In this document: positions 57,601 to 64,000 of the stretch, in pieces | Layout: each line of letters begins with the position of its first letter | Numbering within the stretch: the first letter of the stretch is position 1 | Source: Apium graveolens | Lineage: Eukaryota > Streptophyta > Magnoliopsida > Apiales > Apiaceae | NCBI RefSeq assembly: GCF_009905375.1 | Contig: NC_133649.1 | Location: 227,858,857-227,922,856, forward strand | Direction of reading: 5' to 3' | Length of the DNA: 64,000 nucleotides | The notes under the pieces: model-generated | The model's input: only the letters and a program-made list of their open reading frames with translations | Database searches by the model: none | Told to the model about the DNA's origin: nothing | Made by a program: the position numbers and the translations under genes

Positions 57601-59184
57601 GTTCCTGCCATCACCACTTCTCCAACTATTCAAATCAAAGGAAAGCTTGATGAAATTGATCTAATCCAGATAGCAGCAGCTGAATTGCAAGTCAAAGAGT
57701 AAAGGAGGAAAATTGATGAAAAGATGCAACAAATTTTTGGTTCTACAACTTCTAAATCACAATCTGTGAAGCATAGCATAAAGGTGGAACCAATTATTAT
57801 GGAGCTCAAGCCAGTAAGGAGAAATAAGGTTGGAGAGACTTCTTTCAAGAATCTGAAACCTATGGTTCTCAAGCCCAACAACAGATCCAATAAGGACTCT
57901 ACAAAGAATCCTCTAAGCCTTGCTCAGATGAAAGAAGTGGATTTTCCTCTTCCAAAGACTGATAAAGACAAGGTTTTGGGTGGAAGTATCATAAATCACA
58001 AAGAGACCATGGATGTGGTTGAAAGGAGGAACATGGATATTATCTTCAGAGAGGGAAAGAGCATTTGTGTGATGCAAGGACATCCCAAATTCCAAATAGC
58101 CAAGAGGGAAGAAACCAGAAGGTTGAAGGAAGAAGCCAAAAAGCTAAAGGCTGACAAAAGAGCATAAGCAAAGCTTGAAAAACAGCTAAAGTCAAGTCAA
58201 GCTGAAGAAAAGAAAGAAATTGAAGACAAAAGTGAAGATGATGGTATGGGGGACATGGTTGATAATGATATGGAAGAAAAAAGTAAGGAAAGAGAGGAAT
58301 GGCAGAAAAGGAACAAAAAAAAGGCCAATGCAAAGAGAAAGATGGTAGATGAGACTGAAGAAACCCAATCAAAATCCAAACCACTACCTTCTATTCCTGA
58401 ACCCATTGTGCCTGACCCCTTCATAAACATTCATGGTGAAACAATCATTTCTAAGGAGGAACCAATTGATTGGGACACCATCAAATTGCCCACCTTCTTA
58501 ACCTCTTCTCCACCATCAAAGAAGCAGAAAAGAAGAATCAAATCAACACCTTCTAAAACCTCAATCAAATTTACTCAGAAGCCTAAGCCTAAGCCACAAG
58601 CCTCTAAGGATGATTATGTTCACATTTGTGACATAAAAGAATTTTCAGACATTGAACTCTATCTGGATGAGCTGGAGGAAGTAAGGGGAATAGCTGCCTA
58701 CAGACAGCTACCATAAAGACTAGTGTTCAAATACAAAGGAAGTGGGGAAAGAACTAGGCCTCTCTACAGGATTCTGAATGAAGGCTACTCTACCTTAATT
58801 AGAGTCTACTCATCCATACAAAGGGATTCTGGCTTTACCAGGACTGCCAAGACTGAGATTCTCAACAAGATTGCCAACATAAGGAAAACTTGGTGGGAGC
58901 CCAATGCCTTGCCTAGAACACTACTCATTCAAGAAAGAGGAATTACAGTTCACAAATCACCTCATTGGTTGATGGAGTTCAGAGACAATAAAAGAGTCAG
59001 AAGATTTTTCAGACTTGAAGATCAGCTAAAGATTGCCAGTAATGAAACTCTCAAGGATATGCAATCTAAGTTGGACATCAATGAAGAAGATGAAGCTGAG
59101 TTCTACAGACAACTTTAACTTCAAATAGAGGAGAATGACAGGAGGCTAGGAAAGAAAACAAGGGATCAAAGGAAAAGAAATTAA
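54649..59184 (+). pseudogene. Env-like ORF of family A copy A2 (about 1,510 codons, broken)
   Basis: The start at 54649 (MAPVVKIMSQSGFVYEKNNF, context ACAATGGC) is chosen because element B begins at the same residue; the frame is open 96 nt further upstream. N-terminal domain about residues 1-260 (YCEVIEEIWTTAEF, LRKEWSFLGDAFIKVFSG, IYYARFFMLLANHV). A long Ser/Thr/Pro-rich linker follows, with motif cluster at 56301-56419. A middle segment has MDADTFTHPVPAYQLLAAQG. The C-terminal conserved domain (from about 57700) contains CVMQGHPKFQIAKREE and WLMEFRDNKRVRRFFRLEDQ. There are no frameshifts; in-frame stops occur at 56782, 57235, about 57325, 57700, 58165, about 58714 and 59116. No signal peptide or clear transmembrane helix is visible. 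Function unknown. Confidence 0.88.
56301..56419. repeat. TCAACGGAT motif cluster in the env-like ORF (A2)
   Basis: TTCAACGGATA, CATCCGTTGATA, TTCGATGGATAA, TTATCCGTTGATA, TTCAACGGATA and CTATCCGTTGATG within 119 bp. They align one-for-one with 17731-17845 of element B. Confidence 0.88.
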
Positions 59185-59358
59185 TCTGCTCAGGCTAAAG
59201 GAGCACCCTTGGAAATAATGTAATTCTTCAATTCCATCTCAGCATACATATTTTTGCAGCACTTTTGAATTTCTGCTTTATTACAGTTAATATATTTGTC
59301 AAGTGTTTTGTTATAATCAAGCTAAACCCAAATTTATGCCTACAGTTCTAGTAGACAT

Positions 59359-59372
59359 AAATAGGGGGAGAT
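59359..59372 (+). other. Polypurine tract of A2
   Basis: AAATAGGGGGAGAT directly before the 3' LTR. Confidence 0.9.
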
Positions 59373-60474
59373 TGTTAGGAATATGTGTATTAGTTTGATG
59401 ATAAGTTAACAAAACACTTAAGTAGAAATCTAGTGTTTGTAGCCTCAACGGATAAGACCATCTTGGCTATCCGTTGAAGGAGTAGCTTTACTTAGCAATA
59501 AGTTTAGTATTGTAGCATATTTCATTCTCTGGATTCAAGTTGTAATTCTTAGATGTTGTAGGAAATTATCAGTCATGTTGACTACTAGTGGATATGCTAA
59601 TAGGAGGGCTAATTGTAAATATTTCATGCCTTGTAATTTTGTATAAGTGAAGAAGTATCAACTGATATTGAAGACCTTCAACGGATAAGAAAAAAAGCTT
59701 CAACGGATGTCTCTAAAGCTTCAACGGATAATATCCATCAACGGATAAGTGCTTCAACGGATAAAGACTTCAACTGATAATGCATCAACGGATAAAGCTT
59801 CAACGGATAAAGCCTCAACGGATAAGGCATCAACGGATGTAAGCTTCAATGGATGCTTAGTTCAATAGTAGTTGATAGTGACAATTCATAAGCTGACAGA
59901 GGCACATGGGTTGACAGAGACAAACTAGAATGTGGAAGCCTCTAGGAGGAATCAAGAAAATGCAGCATTTCCATTCTGGTGCAAACAAGGAAGTATTCAA
60001 AGATTAACAGCTAAGCCTAAATTGCATTGGATAGAGAAATGAAGAAGAAGCATGTGAAGAGCCTTTTTAATTGTATTTTATAGTTTTATCTTCACTTGTA
60101 AACTTGGTGATATATAAACCAAGTAGCAGCTAGTAATTAGATGTGAATTTTCCAGAGCTGTTTAGAAAAATCCAGAGAGAAAATCATCTAGTTTGTACTA
60201 GGAAGTAGCTGTGATTTAATTCTTTGAATCACAGATTTTCTGAAATAACACATCTCTGGTGGAACTACAAATCCACCAGAAAAGTTTTTAAGTTTTCTGT
60301 GTTCTTTACATTTGTGTTTGAATATATATTTGTCTGCATTAGCTTCAAGCAATTCACACACATTTGCTCACAAAAACACTTAGCCTTAGAAACTGCTCAA
60401 AACTTGAAAAAGTTTTGAGATTTACATTCAACCCCCCTTCTGTAAATCTCATTATTAGTCCACTGGGAATAACA
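59373..60474 (+). repeat. 3' LTR of A2
   Basis: 1102 bp, TGTTAGGAATATG to GGGAATAACA. Motif array at 59687-59855, TATA-in-stem at 60102-60124. Confidence 0.95.
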
Positions 60475-60597
60475 CCTCCTATGTCACCTATAGTTGATCC
60501 AGTACATACTGAAGAATCAGGTACAAGTGCTGGGAATAACACCTCCTATGTCACCTATAGTTGATCCAGTACATACTGAAGAACCAGGTACAAGTGC
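60464..60597 (+). repeat. 67-bp tandem duplication across the LTR/target junction
   Basis: TGGGAATAACACCTCCTATG at 60464 is repeated at 60531. Each unit holds the last 11 bases of the LTR, the CCTCC target copy and about 50 bases of element C. It therefore arose after A2 inserted. Confidence 0.9.
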
Positions 60598-61539
60598 TGA
60601 AATTGAGATTCATAACTTGATTGTGCCTGAGGTTTTGTACTTGGAAGCTCCACCAATTCAACTCACTCCACCAATAACATCAATTTTGGATGTTGATCAG
60701 AACCTGGATGTAGATCAGAATTTAGAGGATGATGTTGAAGCCTCTATAACCTCTCATACTGCTGTTTTATCAGAGGAAGCTGATACTGCAGGATCTACAA
60801 GTTCTGATGCTGCCAATGAAGAAACTATTGGTGAAGCTGCTGCTAATTTAGATGCTGATGCAGCTGGTCAATCAGGACATGCACCTCAATAAACAGTTAA
60901 TAAAGCTGATTTAGTCAAGAAGTTTGTTATAGGGGAAGCAGCAGTACCTTGGAGTGAAACTCCTAGAGGAAATGAGTGGACTAAGGAATGGAACACAGTT
61001 AGTTTTGTTCCTTCTGAAAAGATTCTTGCTGAGCATTTGGAAAAAGCTGATAAAATATTGTTGAATGATGATTTCAAGGCACAGCTGAGAGTTACTGCAT
61101 TTAGTACAAGGCACCTTCAGGGTCAACACTCAACAACTCATGCCAAGGTGAACAAAATTCAAGAAACCTTGATCCAGCAAGATATGAATGTGAAACTTGA
61201 AAAGAACAGATTTTTCAAGCCAACCTTTGACAGAATTGCCTACATTGAGAAAACTCAGGAGAAGCAACAAACTCAAATTGATGCAATTCTGAAGAATCAA
61301 GCTTCTCACCAAAATTAACTCAATGAGATCCAATCCTCAGTGGAATTGCTTGTCTCTCTTCTTTTACCTGCTAATGCCAAAAAGGGGGAGAAAGTGATGA
61401 AGTCCAAATGCAAATCTATTCAGACACTGAAAGGAAAGGATGATGGAAATGATGACCAGGGAAACTCTAATAAGGGTAGAGGTCAAGGTCAAGGCAAAGA
61501 ATTTTCATCAAGTAAAGCTAGAATTACAAATCAAGGAAC

Positions 61540-61605
61540 AAGTTCTGATACTGGGAAAGGAATAAGTTCTGATACTGGTAAAAGGATAAGTTCTGATGAA
61601 TATCT
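61540..61605 (+). repeat. AAGTTCTGATA triplicate inside the env-like ORF (C)
   Basis: Three copies of AAGTTCTGAT(A/G) at 25-28 bp spacing, with further single sites at about 60800, 61998 and 62225. This is the reverse complement of the LTR motif ATCAGAACTT. Confidence 0.85.
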
Positions 61606-63073
61606 GGAACTTGATGAAGAAATTTCAAAGCAGTTATTTCTTAAAGAAAATCCAGGAATGGACTTTGAGAGTCTAAAGGAAAAAGAAGCTAGACTCAAAG
61701 CAGAAGGTGTCAAGACAAAATCTAAAGCTTCTGTTGTTGAAAAGAAATTTTCAAAGACTAAGGGTATTGTGATAAAGGAAAGAACAAATTATGAGGAAAT
61801 CAAAACCAAATCACAAGTGGAAATTGATCCAAGGTCCAAGGGCAAAGAAAAAGTTGATGAACCTATAAGGTTTATATGCCAGTCATGGATGAAGAAATAA
61901 CTGATGATGAAGAAGATGCTAATCTTACTATGATGCAAAAGAAGATTTTTCAAACAACCTCTGACATGGCTCATGTTGTTCAGAGTCAAGATATAGTAAG
62001 TTCTGATATGACAGTGAAGCAAGCAACCTCTGACATAGCTCAAGTTGGCTTGATATCAGAAGATAAGGAAAAGGAAACCTCTGACATTGCTCATGTTAAA
62101 CCTTCAAAGATACTCCTACTAGGATTCACCAAAGCTAAACAGGCTCAACCTTTGAAGACTACAACAAGTGGTTTTGAAGCAAGAGTTGTTACAGGAAAGG
62201 AAGCAAGAGATAAATATGGATTGGGTAGTTCTGATGAAAGAAGAGTACATAACACTACCAATGATCCAACTTCCTAAAGTGAACCAGGTGTTGGAGCAAC
62301 TCCTGAAAGATTGAATCGACTTGAATCTGTACAAATGGTTTACCATACCTTTTTGAAAGAACATATCTTGTTATATTTTATGACAGATGGGAGGGTATAC
62401 CGGATTAGGCGGAATGCTATACCACTGAAGTATTTTAAGGAACTGGAACATGTTCTATTCCTACTTCAAGTGAAAGACAGATTAACAGATAGTGTTGCAG
62501 GTTATATAAAGTCTCAAATTCAAAGACAGAAGAAGCTTTATTCTGTAAAGTCTGACAGCACATACTGTCCCAAGTGCAGAGATCGCAAAGTCGATATTGT
62601 CGAAATGAAGCCTAACTCTGCTAAGATTATAACTACTTTTCTGGGTTATAAGGCTGTGGAATTCAATCTAGAGTCTGACAAAGCATATCTGATCAGACTA
62701 GATCAGGAGATAAGAAAAGCTAAGATAAATGATCTCAGAACAACTATTTTTCAAACTGGTGAAGATACAGCTGAATTGATAAATGCTAAAAGGAGGATGG
62801 TTAATGAACTTGAATATGCTGAGAGATGTTTGTTGAAAAACTATCTCAGAACAACTCCTGATATCAAAGAGATTAGAAATTGAAGCCAAGTCAAAGATCT
62901 ACAACTGCTTAAATTCTGAAGTGTATACAGACTGAAGCTGTTATCGGAAGTTAAAGATGCTAAAGCTAAAAGGACTGTAAGTTGTAGTTTATCTAGTCAA
63001 ATTCTCATGCATTTGTACTTAATGTTTTTGACATCATCAAATATCTGTTGAACTTGTATATTATGCTAATTTA

Positions 63074-63088
63074 CAAGTTGGGGGAGAT
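63074..63088 (+). other. Polypurine tract of element C
   Basis: CAAGTTGGGGGAGAT directly before the 3' LTR start TGTTAGATAT. Confidence 0.85.
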
Positions 63089-63708
63089 TGTTAGATATAT
63101 TTGATAATGTCATGTGTAATATAATTTATGTTTAGTTTTCAGATCTTACCTAACAGGACAAATCAGTACTTAACTGGAAATCGACACTTATACTGAAGAC
63201 AGAACTTAAGATATCAGAACTTAAGTTATCAGAACTTAATTTATCAGAAGATATTTATCAGGATATAATATCAGGACTTAAGATGACTTTCAGATAAGGC
63301 AGGCGGCTGATTGAAAGGAAAGAAGATCGAGACTAAGACAGAAAGAAATATGCATGAAGAAAGAATTCTATGAAGAATAGAATACTTGGAAGAAAAGATA
63401 ACTAGTTGACATATTTTAGGAAGCAGAATTATATTCCATATCAATTAGAATTTATCTTGTAACTGTGTAGTATATAAACACAAGCATAAAGTTTACACTA
63501 TAAGTGTTATCATTATCGAAGTTATTATTCATTGTAACCCTAGCAACTCTCGTGATAATTTGTTCATCACTGAGAGAGGACAATTCCATATTGTAACAGA
63601 GTTTATTGTGTTGAATAAAATCTATTTTCTGTTACTTGAGTTCTTATATTCGATTTAATTGTAGTAAACACTGTATTCAACCCCTTCTACAGTGTGTGTG
63701 ACCTAAGA
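63089..63708 (+). repeat. 3' LTR of element C
   Basis: 620 bp; the terminal CA is changed to GA (CCTAAGA). It is followed by the AAGAC target copy. Confidence 0.92.
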
Positions 63709-64000
63709 AAGACCTCTTTACACATGTTTCTTTGTAAGAAACTGATGTATTTTACCTTAAATAAGGTCTTAACAGCTTTTTATTGTGTAAAATTAAGAGA
63801 TTATAAGCAATTTAAAGATATCATACACAGTGTGATCGTAGCCTGTTACATCGTTTATTTCAGAAAAAACGATGTTTATGACAGCAATTCACATCACCAC
63901 CTATACAGAGCCGATGTCAAAGAGCTACATAGACATCGGTTTGCTAAAAGTTGTGATGTATATGTTTGTCTTTTACAACAGTCATTTGATCTGGATGATA
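63709..64000. repeat. CACTA interior with subterminal repeats
   Basis: CATCGTTTAT, ACGATGTTTATG, GCCGATGTC and AGACATCGGT resemble the words at 39975-40070 left of element C. No CACTA terminus is reached before the window ends. Confidence 0.6.

Larger units (their letters stand above)
47163..60474 (+). mobile_element. Sirevirus-like Ty1/copia element, family A copy A2 (complete)
   Basis: LTRs of 1103 and 1102 bp (47163-48265, 59373-60474) differ at about 30 places by eye. Target-site duplication CCTCC at 47158-47162 and 60475-60479. The 13.3-kb element has PBS, intact gag, broken pol, motif-rich spacer with TATA box, a very long broken env-like ORF and PPT. It lies in the env-like ORF of element C. 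Copy A1 at the window start is a second insertion of the family. Confidence 0.96.
45826..62883 (+). pseudogene. Env-like ORF of element C, split by the A2 insertion
   Basis: It starts MAPKDVIFDGAKFVPNNFSG at 45826. The N-terminal domain has YIRREWSFFFDCITKAF and NTVYFARFCQLIYSF, matching the layout of A and B at low identity. A Pro/Ser/Thr-rich linker with Lys/Arg-rich stretches follows to 47162. The frame is resumed at 60475 after the 13.3-kb insertion, with acidic and Gln/Lys-rich parts and a C-terminal domain at 62311-62883 (RRMVNELEYAERCLLKNYLR). Breaks: TAA at 46354, 47128, about 60890, 61314 and 62275, and a frame change near 61880. It is related to the A and B env-like proteins mainly by position and architecture. 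Confidence 0.8.
40080..63708 (+). mobile_element. Sirevirus-like Ty1/copia element, family C, split by A2
   Basis: LTRs 40080-40700 and 63089-63708 start TGTTAGATATATTTG; the 5' copy ends CCTAACA and the 3' copy CCTAAGA. They differ at about 28 places by eye. Target-site duplication AAGAC at 40075-40079 and 63709-63713. Removing the inserted A2, C is about 10.3 kb: gag, protease, integrase (C-terminal part deleted), RT, RNase H, long spacer, env-like ORF. All genes are broken. LTR divergence is higher than for A2, consistent with C being the older host. Confidence 0.92.
39954..64000. mobile_element. CACTA transposon, left end and interior (right end beyond window)
   Basis: The terminus CACTACTACAAATACG is followed by subterminal words in both orientations: GACATCAG, AACCGATGT, CAACCGATGT, AACATCAG. 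After the 23.6-kb retroelement nest, 63709-64000 resumes with AACGATGT, GCCGATGTC and GACATCGGT, the same motif set. Subterminal arrays of a short transposase-binding word are characteristic of CACTA elements. No transposase gene lies in the window. Confidence 0.75.

Overview
The window is plant nuclear DNA made almost entirely of transposable elements; I found no convincing host gene, rRNA, tRNA or organellar sequence. Long env-like Sireviruses (Ty1/copia), a Tekay-type chromovirus, Tat-lineage Ty3/gypsy elements, PIF/Harbinger, CACTA and MITE sequences in an AT-rich background point to a large, repeat-rich dicot genome. An asterid such as an Apiaceae species is possible but not demonstrated.

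Left nest (1-11573): the 3' end of a Sirevirus-like copia element (copy A1, LTR 1156-2258) sits in the protease region of a decayed chromovirus (2259-9434, with a roughly 4 kb 3' LTR). That element abuts a decayed PIF/Harbinger transposon (9435-11569). Middle (13.2-24.4 kb): a pair of imperfect inverted repeats brackets a complete minus-strand Sirevirus-like element, B (13723-23862, TSD ATATA), which has lost the end of gag, protease and integrase. Next come a roughly 48-bp tandem array, the 5' half of a minus-strand Tat/Retand-like gypsy element (25.4-28.8 kb), a MITE and an RNase H-like relic. Element D (31093-36413, TSD TTGTT) is a minus-strand Tat deletion derivative whose main gene is an antisense gene with its own TATA box, G-box and introns. 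Region 36.4-39.95 kb is AT-rich with two MITEs and a diverged three-copy repeat. Right nest (39954 to the window end): a CACTA transposon contains Sirevirus-like element C (40080-63708, TSD AAGAC), which contains the complete family A copy A2 (47163-60474, TSD CCTCC).

The three Sirevirus families share one plan: LTR with TATA box, PBS matching the 3' end of initiator tRNA-Met, gag, pol, a spacer with a TATA box, a long env-like ORF starting Met-Ala-Pro, PPT, LTR. All copies carry premature stops, and C and B also carry deletions.

The observation I rate highest is a short family-specific motif repeated many times in each family, in both orientations: TCAACGGAT in A, TCGACGGAT in B, AAGTTCTGAT in C, and GATCCGGATC in the unrelated element D. 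In A and B the sites lie at matching places (LTR, pre-RT hinge, post-pol spacer, middle of the env-like ORF) but have changed together from CAACGG to CGACGG. This suggests a co-evolving sequence-specific factor.
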